Shown one piece after another: positions 13,401 through 24,600 of a stretch of 64,000 bases of DNA (position 1 is the first letter of the stretch; each line of letters starts with the position of its first letter). A model generated the notes under the pieces. The model was not told the DNA's origin and searched no databases. It saw only the letters and a list, made by a program, of their open reading frames with translations. Source of the stretch: Zingiber officinale (lineage: Eukaryota > Streptophyta > Magnoliopsida > Zingiberales > Zingiberaceae); contig NW_024589854.1 in NCBI RefSeq assembly GCF_018446385.1, positions 124,001 to 188,000 on the forward strand. The letters run 5' to 3'. The translations under genes and the position numbers were made by a program.

Positions 13401-16400
13401 AGGAGTCACGCAATCCCCGCGGCCATGGCTGGTCGCACAACCCCGCGACAGCGCTCAAATCGTTCGGGCTCGTGAGTGGTGTCGGATTTCAGATTTTTTT
13501 TAAATTAAACTTAGGTTAATTATTTTAATCAACTCCTAGCTATAATGGAGATAATCTAAAAAGACTTTATTAAACCCTAATAAAATTATCTAATTAATTT
13601 TATATTTCATTTATTTTTATTTAAAAATTCTAATAAAATTTTTATTTATTTATTTATCTATTTTCATATCTTTTTCTTTTTTAAAAAGATTATTTTTTAT
13701 CTTGTTTATTTCTTAAATATTTATGTTAAATATTTAAGTTTTTAATTAATTTATTTTATATTTAAAAAATACTGAAACTATATCGGCACGACACGATACA
13801 GTACCGAAACCGTATCGTTCCGGTCCAGAACCGAAACTTCGGCACGGGTCGAAATTTTAAATCTTGGTTCCTATGGAAGCAATTCAAAGAGTTATACATA
13901 TTTTATAAAAGAAATTTATTTTAAGACTTTTTTTTCATAATGTGGGAATTTAATTGTGTTTTCTGTGGCAGTTTTCCTTAAATAATATGGTTTATGCATG
14001 TTGTCAGTAATTTCATCAGCATGTCCCAAAATTCATTATGTAATTGTTTGTTGTTTTACTGCAGCGAATTAAAGTGATATCTGATCTACTGATATCAGTC
14101 TCAAAAGCAGAGAGGCAGGAAACAAGAATGAAAGTACGACAAGAATCTGTTAGGCTTGGAAATGTTGGTGTTATCAGGCGAGTAGCCAATTGTTGCGTTT
14201 TTTTTATTGTACAGACCATTAACAAAAAATTCAGGAGATAATTATTGCAAGTTGTAACTTTAATCAAAAGCTTTAATCTTCTAGACTAAGTCGTAACTGA
14301 TATCAATACAAGTCCATATTTTATTTTCAAACTTATTAAGAACACATAATTTTACTCTGGAATGTATTCATATTTCACACTGCATAATCTTTCTCTGGAA
14401 TCAATTCACATTTGACACTGCAGTTGAGTTTAACATATTAAATAAAAGAAATTGTCAGCAGATTCAAAGCTCCAAATCATCCTTGCTTCTTAAAGATAGA
14501 GTGTAAGGTGTTATTGTTAGGAAAGCAATGGAACCTTGATGCGATGATATAAGTATTTCTAAAGCAATTTTATTTGTGTCTTAACTCGTGGGTGGAAGGG
14601 GAGCCTTGGCACAATAGTAAAGTTTTGTCGTGTGATCTAGAGGTCATGGGTTCGAGTCTCGGAAACACCTCTTGCAAAGCAAAGTAAGATTGCATACAAT
14701 AGGCCCTTCACCGGGATCCGGGACCCCGCATTGGCGGGAGCTTTGTGCACTGGGTTGCCTTCTCAACTTGTGGCTGAAGGTTCTCATGCCAGCCATATGG
14801 TAATATATTTTGTTTTGTGAACTACAACTTCAAATATAGAATTGAATCACCTTACACCAATCATTTACATAATCCCAAGTTGATAAAATTTTCATTGTCT
14901 AACTTGATTCCCTTTAATATTCCTACTTTTTTTTTTATCTCTGTGGAAATTGTTTATATCAATAAATCACACTTAATTCCATGCTTTTGTACACGGCCAC
15001 AAATTATTTTTACATTAGATCTCTATGTTAATGTGAAATAGAAATGGGAGGAAGTTCAAAGCAAAATTTCATTCATATTTAGAATTAGATTTAACCAAAT
15101 GCTGCTGTTTGGATATCTAATAGTTAGTTTCATGCTCATGCTACTCAACTTCTCTGGTTAATAAGACCACATATTAGACATTATGCACCTAAAAATGCTT
15201 GATTGTGTTTGGTACTTTCAAATTGTAAACACCTGCTATTGTTCTTATTGTGTTCTGTTCATTGTAGGACTGGAACGATTATTTCTGAGGCATGGGAGGA
15301 TGGTCAAGCATTGAAAGATCTAAATGCTCACCTAGTAAGTTCTTATGACCGCATATTTACTTGCCTTATGAACTCATATTTACTTGCCTATCTAACAAGA
15401 AGAATACTAGACTCTTTTCTAAACTTATTGCATTTGTGTCTTTATGTTTATCTTCACAATAATGTCAACAGGATCCTATAGTGGTTTAATATAACAAGTT
15501 GTATACCCGAATTTTGCACAAATTTTGTAAAATAAACACAATGATATAGATAATATTAAGTTTTATTCAAAAAAACCAACACATTTAGTTTTTATATGTT
15601 ATTTATCACTGAATATGTCAAAATTTTGAAATTTTATTTAATATAGTTTGTACTTTGATTTATAAATTTCAACCGTCTTTGATAATATTTTATCTTAAAT
15701 AACAAAAAAAATAATTTTAATTTTAGATTTGATTAAAATGTAAGTAGCATAGGTGATGTTGCTGAGTTAAGTCGGCAACTCTTTTATATCTATCTATCTT
15801 TTGCTTGTATCATTTTGGTACAAATGTTAAATTTTCTATTCATTTTTTATACTCTTCCACTACTACATTGCAGAAATCATTATTGGAAATGAGAGAACTT
15901 ATTGAACGGCACAGGAAATCACTTAAAAAAAAACAACCTGGTAAAATTCCTTTGATTCTTTTCTTATGATAATAATTATTATTTCTCCTCATCCTATGTT
16001 TACATAGATACTAATACATGACTAATATTTAATTTACTTGTTGGTTTAGATTTATCAGAGCACTTAAAACCTTTTTTGAGTCGTAGAAGTACTATTTATA
16101 ATGGTCTTGTTAGTTATTAGTGAATAAAGTGCTGATAATGTATTAGTTGTGGCTTCTTTGTATAAACCAGAGTGCTTACTAGAAAATCTAAATATAAATT
16201 ATTTACCATTGCAATATATTAGTTATTAGTTATGCACCCAACAAGATAATATATTATAGAAATGCTGATAATATTATTCATGCATGAAGACAAAGGTGAT
16301 GGAAGTGACGTGGAGACCGGCATGTCCGATGAAGATCTTCTTTTACAGGATGAGATTTGTAAATCTCGTTTGGCAAGCATCAAGCGGGTAGGCTCCTAAG

Positions 16401-19400
16401 CCTTAAAATGTCTAGCATTTCTCTTTTTACTTAACATTTAATCTTTTTCGTTTGGCTTGTACTATCCAAGGAGGAAGAGAGTTGTTTGAAAGAGAAGGAC
16501 CGTTATGAGCTGGAAAAGGCAAGGTTGGTACGTGAAATGAAGCGGATACGAGATGAAGATGGTTCACGTTTCAACAATTTTCCAATTCTCAACCAACGAT
16601 ATGCCCTCCTCAACCTTCTGGGCAAAGGTGGTTTTAGCGAGGTTTACAAGGTACCCCTTTTGAGTCTTTATGCTTGGCTGTATAATTTATATTAGATTGA
16701 TCATTATACAAGGTGATTTGCTATATAGATGTTTTGTAGTACTACATGGCAGGAGATTTCTGTTTACTCTTCTGAGAAGTAATGGACATAAATTTGACAT
16801 GCAAACTTTTGAATCAGGCATTTGATTTGGTGGAGTATAGATATGTGGCATGTAAGCTTCATGGTTTGAATGGCCAGTGGAGTGAAGAGAAAAAGCAAAG
16901 TTACATACGACATGCAATTCGGGAATACAACATACACAAGACTTTGGTGCATCCTAATATTGTGCGGTTATGGGATATCTTCGAGATTGACCACAACACT
17001 TTCTGCACAGTCTTAGAATATTGCAGTGGTAAATAATTTAGATTTTCTTGTAAGCACTCTGGTTTATACAAAGAAGCCGACCCTGTGCTTAATTGGAGTA
17101 TTTTTATGGCCTCAATCTAATAGGATGCATAATAGAGTACAAGAACAATATATTGAGATAAAAATCGAAACTGTGTGATTCAACCACTTAACAGTTTCCA
17201 TGTTTAATTTTTCTTGAATGTTGTCTGATGATCCTTTTCTACAGTATGCACTACAAGCTGCATGGTTTTAACTATAGTCCAATCTATTAATCTAACAATT
17301 AAACATTTCAAAAACAAGATATTTTGATTAAGTGCTAGCCTCCATTGCATCATATTTGTTTGAATAGCCTTGCCCCTGGGGCTACGATGCAGTGAAAGGG
17401 TACCAAGTTGTCACCCAGGCACCCACGGTTCGATCCCCAGTTACGGCACATTTGTAGGGATTTTCCCTCTAAATGGGACGCGTAACCACGGGATGCTGGG
17501 TTTTTGGGCCATCCGCCGACAGGTGGGAAACTTCCGTGGCGCCGGATCGGTTGTAGTTCATCATTTTTTTGTTTGAATATCCTTGCACAGTTTTTGTTCG
17601 CATATTTGAATTTAGTTCTTGTTCATTTTCAAGGATACTTGCTATTGTTCTAAGGGGTTTGACTGGAATTTTGTTATCTTAGCCATCACAAGATTAAACT
17701 AATGCTATTACACTTTTTTAGGCAAAGATCTTGATGCTGTCCTAAGGACAACGCCAATTCTTCCCGAGAGGGAAGCTAAAATCATAATTGTTCAAATATT
17801 TCATGGGCTTGTCTACTTGAATAAGAGGCCTCAAAAGATCATTCATTATGATTTGAAACCTGGTAATGTTCTATTTGATGAAGCTGGTCTTGCAAAAGTG
17901 ACTGATTTTGGCCTAAGCAAAATAGTGGAGGATGATGTTGGATCTCAGGGTATGGAGCTTACTTCCCAAGGAGCTGGAACATACTGGTGATTACAGATTT
18001 ATTTTCCCTCTAAATTTCTAGAGTCTCCTTCTAATTTTCTTAATAAGTGGAAGACATTGTCTTTGCAATTTTCCCAAGACATGCAAGTTATTGTGTATGA
18101 TCTTGGTGGTCATTTAGTTGGGCAATTTAGTGATGTTCCAAACAAAACCATTTCTCTTCAACCTATTCATAGTTTTACATTGTAATTTATCTTTTTGGTG
18201 GAGAACGTTTATAACAATTTTTTAATAGAACAATCTATATCTTGTATGCTAATGCTATGGCATGTTTGCAGGTACTTGCCTCCAGAATGCTTTGACCTAA
18301 GCAAAACACCATTAATATCTTCAAAGGTTAGTGCTAGTAAGAGGATATCTTCTTTGCTCCCCCTAGTGAATGACATATCATGGTAAAATCTTCTGTTGAA
18401 TTTAAAAATATCATATAAAAGGTTCTTAGTGATATTGATAATAGCAGAGATAGAGATGCAACTTATATCTATGTGACTGGCTTGTTTTTCAGTTAGTGTG
18501 AGTTTGAGTCATCATTTGACAGCTTGCTGCCTTTGTGCATACCAGTTTTGAACTCCAGTTGGCTGATGCTTTTGGTAATTGACAATTTGACTAGTGAACT
18601 GGACCATAACACTTCAAATGACTACTTTCCAGATTTTTGTGGTTTACTTTTCTGCTTTAGGAATGAGTTGAATTTTTAAATTTTGCATTAAATTTATTTT
18701 GAATATATTGGGTGCATTTAGAGCTAGAGATATTCAGCTTTATTCTGTCATAGTTCATATGCAGGCTTGCGAATAGGAAGATTCTCTATTAATCTCTGCT
18801 GTCTATTTGCTTAACAAAAGTTTTTCTATTTGGCATGCTTGGGGATTTGAGTTCTTTCTTCTTTTTTTATTAACACGTTCCTCAGAACCTTATCAAAGCA
18901 AGAAAGGCTATGCCAGTCTGCTCCACATGTAGGTAGATCAGGAATATCATGTTGTAACTTATTTTTGTGAAAATCCATGAAAGCCGATAATGAGGATTAG
19001 TTAAATAGTGAGAAATATGTTCATTAGGACACATTCACAATTAATATGATGGAGCATATTGTGTAGCAAATTCTTATCTAATCAACTGATACTATAAATT
19101 GTCTATTGGAACCAACCATTGAGGTCTTTATTGCACAGGTCGATGTATGGTCTGCTGGTGTAATTTTATATCAAATGCTTTTTGGTAAACGCCCATTTGG
19201 GCATAACCAGACTCAGGAGAGAATTCTCCGCGAAGAAACTATCATCAATGCTCGTAAAGTGGATTTTCCTTTGAAGCCCTCAGTTTCAAATGAGGCCAAG
19301 GTGAGTCTTTTATTCTCTTTGTAAGAACATTGCATTGTACTGTTTCATCATTATTTGTACCAGTTATACCAGAACCTTGTGTGGCTGAGATTTAGCTGGT

Positions 19401-19690
19401 TGTTTGAGAGTTTCGCCTAATTCTGTCTGAATCTCCACATCCATCTATGACATTTAACAATTATTTTTTGTGTGATCTATTTGCAGCATGATAATATTAA
19501 TGTAATTTTTTCACTGTATTATCATGTACTCTTCAGCATAAAGAATAAGGGGGAAACCTCAGCGATTAACTTCCATTTTTGGTTACATCCTTAGGAGCTG
19601 ATCCGTCGGTGCTTGACATATGATCAAGCAGAAAGACCTGATGTTCTGACCGTTGCTCAAGATCCTTACCTCTCCTATTCAAAGAGATAG
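7486..19690 (+). CDS. TSL: Tousled-like serine/threonine protein kinase
   Basis: Nuclear Ser/Thr kinase of the Tousled family. In plants and animals these kinases act on chromatin assembly factors such as ASF1 and on replication-linked chromatin assembly. Exons read from splice sites: 7486-7692, 8436-8525, 8941-9147, 11060-11167, 11265-11309, 14065-14177, 15268-15334, 15874-15940, 16290-16387, 16471-16650, 16818-17028, 17722-17986, 18272-18326, 19139-19300, 19595-19690. These join in frame to about 656 aa; Arabidopsis TSL is about 690. The start [14 protein letters not shown] matches the family N-terminus. A basic stretch [18 protein letters not shown] lies at about 125-142. Coiled-coil-like sequence spans about 169-335. 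The kinase domain is about 377-652: glycine loop [10 protein letters not shown] 385-394, VACK lysine 407, catalytic HYDLKPGN with Asp508, DFG 526-528, TYWYLPPE. HYD instead of HRD is typical of TLKs. The intron after 14177 is GC-AG. A 21-nt microexon at 9355-9375 is possible. Introns hold several transposons, but the coding frame is intact. Confidence 0.93.
9475..9604 (+). mobile_element. 5'-truncated SINE-like insertion in TSL intron 3
   Basis: The insert is flanked by an imperfect ~25-bp direct repeat, GTTCAAGAGCATCAG... on the left (about 9450-9474) and GTTCAGGAACATCAC... on the right (from about 9605). It ends in a short A-run. Its 3' half (GGGATGTTGGACTG, CCCATTGCGAGCACTTCCGG) resembles the stretch at 61090-61185 and the tail of the SINE at 17374-17568. 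The 5' end carries AAGACTACAAGAATG at 9484-9498, an exact copy of 9361-9375 just upstream. Confidence 0.5.
10641..10752. mobile_element. Short retroposed insertion in TSL intron 3
   Basis: A GC-rich 112-bp block interrupts AT-rich intron sequence. It is flanked by near-identical direct repeats GGCTTGTCTTTATTGTTG (10623-10640) and GGCCTTGTCTTTATTGTTG (10753-10771). A long, imperfect duplication fits LINE-driven retroposition. Read on the - strand the block has CCCCCCGTGATTTACATC, as in SINE bodies, but the family is not certain. Confidence 0.45.
13144..13866. mobile_element. hAT-like MITE in TSL intron 5
   Basis: A 723-bp element is flanked by the 8-bp direct repeat GTTCCTAT (13136-13143 and 13867-13874). 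The termini are imperfect inverted repeats: left CATGGTTTAAAGTGTCGTGC; right, on the - strand, CAAGATTTAAAATTTCGACC. The 5' half is very GC-rich (about 13160-13470) and the 3' half is strongly AT-rich. The open frames in the GC-rich half show no domain I know. An 8-bp duplication suggests a hAT-type non-autonomous element. It should be spliced out with the intron. Confidence 0.65.
14598..14764 (+). mobile_element. Au-type SINE in TSL intron 6
   Basis: The tRNA-derived head GGGGAGCCTTGGCACAATAG is followed by a B-box-like GGGTTCGAGTC. The body (ATACAATAGGCCCTTCACCG, then GACCCCGCATTGGCGGGAGC) and the tail GTGCACTGGGTTGCC match the widespread plant Au SINE as I recall it. Imperfect target duplications flank it: AACTCGTGGGTGGAA (14583-14597) and AACTTGTGGCTGAAGG (from 14765). 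The copy is diverged, so it is not recent. Confidence 0.85.
17374..17568 (+). mobile_element. tRNA-derived SINE in TSL intron 11
   Basis: A 195-bp element is flanked by near-perfect 18-bp direct repeats at 17356-17373 (TTGTTTGAATAGCCTTGC) and 17569-17586 (one mismatch). The head CCCTGGGGCTACGATGCAGT and the B-box GGTTCGATCCCC show tRNA descent. The body has GGGATGCTGGGTTTTTGGGC, and the element ends in a T-run. It differs from the Au SINE in the same gene, so it is a second SINE family. Confidence 0.8.
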
Positions 19691-20546
19691 GAATATAAGT
19701 ACATCTGCTGAATGAATATTTAAGACTGGAGCCTCTCTAGACTTTTGCTTTGGCCAGGGCTTCGAGGCTCAAGGCCATTCTTTTGAAACATCAAAGGGAC
19801 AGTACAGAGGAGCCATTTTGTAAATGTTGTAAAGCTTTGTTTTCTGCTTCTCTGGTTCGGGCTCCTCCATAAAGGGAACCTTTTCTGTGAAACAGCATTC
19901 CGCTAATTAAATTAAAATGAGGTGCCTAAAAGGAAATTTATAGCCTGGCTGACTGTTATGATTCATAGCTCGATCATGAGCTCGTGTTGATCCATATACT
20001 TGCATAACAAGACATTTCTTGTTCATTGACCAATTAAGATGCCGATTATCACTCATTTTTCTATAATGTAAAAATTCTGCTGAATCGACAGTACGTGTTT
20101 AAACAGCCACCACCCTCGTAACTAAATTGACAGTTACATGCTTATGTCGGCCAGACTCCATGAAGTGGACGTGCGCCAAGTCACCTCGCCTACTTCAACT
20201 ACATCAAGGCGAGTAAAGCACAAACCGCAAGGCGAGTTCTTCACTCTCGCCTGCTCTTATTCTTGCCTTCCCGTCAATCTACCAATCAAATTCTTAAAAA
20301 AAATCTTTACATTTTCCACCAATTTTAGCGTCGAAATCACTCACGTCTCTGATCCGATTCTCACGCCGGAGTTAGTTATTAATTAATTCGAGCCCCGCCG
20401 CATTGGGAATCCCGGGGCATTCCTTGACTCTGTCGGGGGCGATTGCGAAAGCGGCCTCACCGAGTCTCTGAATCCCCAGGATAATCTTCAACAACCAACG
20501 TTTTAGATCATTTTCCGACTCGCGATCTGTAAATTTCGACATTTTT
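19691..20546. other. TSL 3' flank and spacer
   Basis: The first ~250 bp after the TSL stop are likely 3' UTR: T-rich tracts near 19840-19890 and AATTAAATTAAAATGAG near 19905. From 20100 to 20400 there is spacer with no supported feature. The short open frame at 20138-20386 has no recognisable domain. Confidence 0.45.
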
Positions 20547-21035
20547 GTGTTAAAGACGCCTTTTTGCTGGCTCTTCGCTTGCCTGCTCCTCGCCATTGGC
20601 CTCTCTGTTTCGCCGGCCGACGCCGCCCTCGGAGTCAATTCGGGGACGGTCGCCTCCCACCGGTTACCGCCGAACACGATCCGGCAGCTCCTGCAGGATA
20701 ATGAAATAATAAAAGTAAAGATTTTTGACGCCGATCAGCATTCCATGAGGGCGTGGCTGGAACAGGGATCGAAGTTAAGATCGCCATTCCCAACGAAATG
20801 CTCTCCGCCATGAACGATTACGAGAATGCGAGGAACTGGGTAAAGCAGAACGTCAGCCAGTATAACTTCCATGGTGGAGTAAACATTAAGTAGGCTTTTT
20901 CGAAGGCACTGGCACGCCGGTCATCGACAACGGCACCGCGTACACCAACGTCTTCGACGCCAACTTCGACACGCTGGTGGTTGCCCTTGACAAGGTCGGC
21001 TTCGGCAACTTGCCGATCGTTGTCGGGTCTATCAC
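20547..21035 (+). pseudogene. GH17 glucan endo-1,3-beta-glucosidase pseudogene fragment
   Basis: The first frame gives a signal-peptide-like start (LLLAIGLSVSPADAALGVN), then SHRLPPNTIRQLLQDNEIIK and FDADQHSMRA. These match the N-terminus of plant GH17 beta-1,3-glucanases, which act on callose in the cell wall. After about 75 residues the frame shifts. In another frame the family sequence resumes as IPNEMLSAMNDYENARNWVK and stops at VNIK. A third block, near 20900-21030, reads [20 protein letters not shown] and [16 protein letters not shown], which belong much further along the normal protein. So the central catalytic part is deleted, there are at least two frameshifts and a stop, and the C-terminus is missing. 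No ATG is present where the start is expected (the frame opens with GTG at 20547). The usual Trp of GVNWGT is Ser. Confidence 0.85.
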
Positions 21036-21655
21036 ATGTTCTCTGGTAATATTAAGCCCAATAACTTAGTCTAATTCGAAACAATTAAAATATGTATAAT
21101 GTCATAAATTAACTATATATAAAGACAATACATTTACAAATATTAATAATTGTTATCGCAAGGTACGACGCGCTTCTACCGTTGAATGCTTGGTTTTGAG
21201 CGAATGCGGAGGGCATGATTAGCACCAAGACAACACCAATGGGCTCAATCTCCAACATAATCAGAAGCGAATGCTTGATATTGCTTCGTTAAAGTAATGA
21301 CAGTTGTTCAAATGCTATCGACTTAACCCAGATGTCGGTCATAGAATGAATTGAAGTTATCGAGCATTTTAAAACATAATCGGAGATGAAACCGATAAAC
21401 AAGTGTGCACACAAGGAAACAGAGTGGCGACCCAACCCAATTAAAGAGTTGCTCCTGAAATAACACAGAAGCTGCATAGATCCTCCACAATGATTGGTTG
21501 ACCATGAAACCATCCATTCTACTGATATGAAACCAGGCATCTTATTGATTCTCGTGGCAAAGTATCACCAGGGCATTTTTCCAGCTAGGCGAGAATCTTG
21601 CATTTTTGTCACTTTAAAAAGTCTTCAGCGTTAGTTGCTCATCTACAATTCTTGT
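21036..21655. other. Spacer, probable 3' UTR of the - strand gene at its right end
   Basis: AT-rich sequence follows the glucanase fragment to about 21290. The stretch 21540-21655 probably contains the 3' UTR of the - strand gene that stops at 21656. I see no coding exon between them. Confidence 0.45.
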
Positions 21656-24600
21656 TTAACTTGTGTTACTATCAGTGGATTCATGGTGCGCTTGATGGCG
21701 ACGCAACCATCTCTTGTAGGCCCGCAACCGTCTCTTGGAAGGTACTACAGTGTTGTCCGATTGCTTGATCTCCTTATTGCTTTCAGGATAACCAAAAATG
21801 AAGTCTAGAGGATCAACAATCATATCTCCTACTGGAGCACCCTGATACCGATCAACAATCATATCTCCTCCTGGAGCACCCTGATACTATGAGAATGCAA
21901 CCAAGGGCAAATAATCATCATTGTAGCTTTAGTGTGGAGCTCGAAAAATTAAAAGAGAACCTTGTATAAGCAATAATATGAACTTACGGAAAACTGGTCA
22001 GGCTGCAGATCTTGTTTATCATGATTGTCGTTATCTTCAACACTATCAGTCCGGTGAGAAGTGCCATCCATGTACACATTACGTAACCGCCACCTAAAAG
22101 TAGTTTTATCTGGATTCAAGTCGCTGAACACTTGTTCAGGGTAATAGTGTTTTCTCACAAGTTTCACTTTTTCGGGGCTGTTTGCATGCTTAGTCAAGAT
22201 TCTGTATCATTCAGAATATTGATATTGCATTTGTTAGAACAACTGACAGCAAGTGCAGTCAAGCTATCAAATGGGAATTACACCACTGGAGGGGAGCAAA
22301 GATTCAGATTTAGTGGTAACTTTAGGTTATCTCATGCAATGATCAGATAAAATTAAAAGTTAGTTATTATTAATACATACTGAAAACAAAATGGTAGAAA
22401 AGGCTCCATACCATGCATACTACCATCGTGTCAGAAAGAACTTACACATTTGCCAACTCTCTCTGAATCCGACTGCCTTCCAATGCTAATAATTGGTCAA
22501 CGCACACATTTAGAGAGTTGTTAAACCTCCACATACCACAAAAAATAGCTGAGCCTGCAACACGAATTTAATTGTTCAAACAACAAATCAATGTTAGGGT
22601 AAAATAATAGTCAAAATTCCTATGTTGAACATTTGCCATCTACATGCTTGATATGGATATGTGGCAAAGGGGTAATTATGTGGAGATAGGAGGGCATTTT
22701 TGTCTTTGGGCAGGCTAGGGCTTTAAAGAGACACTGTAGCATGCATGGAGGGGGGGCTGGGTGGAGGGGCTTTTTCCGCCGCCACAAGGGCTTCCCCACG
22801 GGGCTCCTTCTCTCTCACTCTCCTCGCCGGCGCCGACCTCCGGCCACCTCCTCCACACAACGCCAACAACGTCTCTTAGCTCCCCCTCCCTTCACGCTCG
22901 TGGGACAGCAGCCGCCAGGGGGCTTCGTTCGTGCGCCGCCACCAAGTCGCCGACTCCTCCTTCCTCCTCATGTTTCTCGCCGGAGACGACGCCATCGTCA
23001 GCCGGCCACCACCTCCATCCTCCCTCTTTCCCTTCTTGCCTGCAGGCGCCTCCGAACCTCGTCCCCTCCTTGTAGAGCCGCCACCGGACCGGATATCGCT
23101 CTTCTCCTCTTCCTCACGCTCCACTCTTCGCAAGCAACACCACCGCACTTCTCCTCTTCTTCCTCCTCGCGACGTCGCCGCCGGCCAACCTTGCAGCGTC
23201 GCTCCCTACTGCTCCTCCTCTTCGTCTCTTCACGCAGCCGAATCACCACCTCTTCCCCTGCTGCTGGCCGAGCCACGCCAACACCTTCACTCCCTCTCGC
23301 GGACAGCCACAGCGGGTGGCCTGTTCGCCGGCAGTCCTCTCCCCCTCTCTATGCCGACAACATCGGCGCCAACTCTCTCCTTCTCTTGCCCACGAGGTGC
23401 TGCTGCCCCAGCGCTGTTGCTGTTGCCGACCAGCCTCCGGTCGCCCACGACTCGATCTAGCGCAAAAGGCAATGTCATCGCACGGCATGGTACTTGCTAT
23501 GGCGCTGTTGGCCGACCCGCTATCTCAACGGACCTCATAGCGTAATTACCGTTACCGGCAGCCGCGCCGGATTTAATCATCTAGGGCCCTTGTCTTTAGG
23601 TCCGATGTTGATCTCGCTCTCGATCCGAGCCCTCCGGGCCCTCGCTGTCATTATGTTCCGACTCGATGCGTGTGATGTTTGTATGCTTTGGTCATCGTGC
23701 CGACTTAGTGTCCTGGCCTGCGCGCCGATCTCGTGTGCCGGCCTGCGCGCCGATCTATTGTTCCGGTCTGTGAGCTGATCTCATGTCTCGGCCTGCGTGC
23801 CGATCCCGGGTCCCGGCCTGCGTGCCGATCCCGGGTCCCGGCCTGCGTGCCGATCCCGGGTCCCGGCCTGCGTGTCGGTGTCGTATCCCGATCTGCGTAC
23901 TGGTGCTTTATCCCGGTTTGCGTATCGGTGATTTTTCCCGGCCTGCGTGCCGTTATTATCTCCCGACCCGCAGCTCATCTTTCGGCTCTGCACCTCGTTC
24001 GGCTCTTCACCGTCAGATCCAGCCTGATCAGAATCATCTACTCTTCCGGGTCGCGACAACTCGAGCCGCGTCCCATCCGAGGGCGCCCCCCGGGCCAGGG
24101 TACATTCCTCGTTCATATTTCATATGCATTTTCATTATTTCATGGCTTAGTCTTGTACTCGTATATTCGTTGGATCTGCCTCGAGTATCGGGGTACCGGG
24201 GGCCGGGTCAACCCGGTCGCCGGCTGCAGGTAGCGTTGACCAGAGGACTTCCGAAGACTTGGTCAACACGGGAGTCATCTCAGCACACCCCCCTCCGGGA
24301 CGTCGCGATTCAGTCAACATTTCATCCACCTCACCCGACGGTCCGTCTGACGCAGCTTCCGGACCGGATCAATACTCAAGGAGTGAATAATTTGTAACTG
24401 TGGAAGGATCACCTATACCTTCATTCTGCTACAATAAGTTGCACAGAAAAGATTATGGTATTAGGGTAGATGAGAAATCAATATTGTACCATTGAGTGAT
24501 TCAATAAAGCAATGACTTATGCTACAGAGAATTACATTGTACTAAATGTATATCTTATAGCTGATTAAGGATGGACATAGGTTAATCAGTTCGGTAGGAA

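Noticed and set aside
14598-14764. tRNA gene suggested by the B-box-like GGTTCGAGTC
   Set aside because: The body and tail match the Au SINE and target duplications flank it; no cloverleaf with acceptor stem is present.
17374-17568. tRNA gene suggested by GGTTCGATCCCC
   Set aside because: Flanked by an 18-bp target duplication and followed by SINE body sequence.
22741-23545. Open frames of 239 and 204 codons on the + strand
   Set aside because: Low-complexity Ser/Pro/Arg-rich translations that overlap other frames on both strands, with no domain. The base composition explains them.
23733-24397. Open frames of 166 and 204 codons rich in repeats
   Set aside because: They translate the 22-26-bp tandem repeat in different frames; no sign of a protein family.
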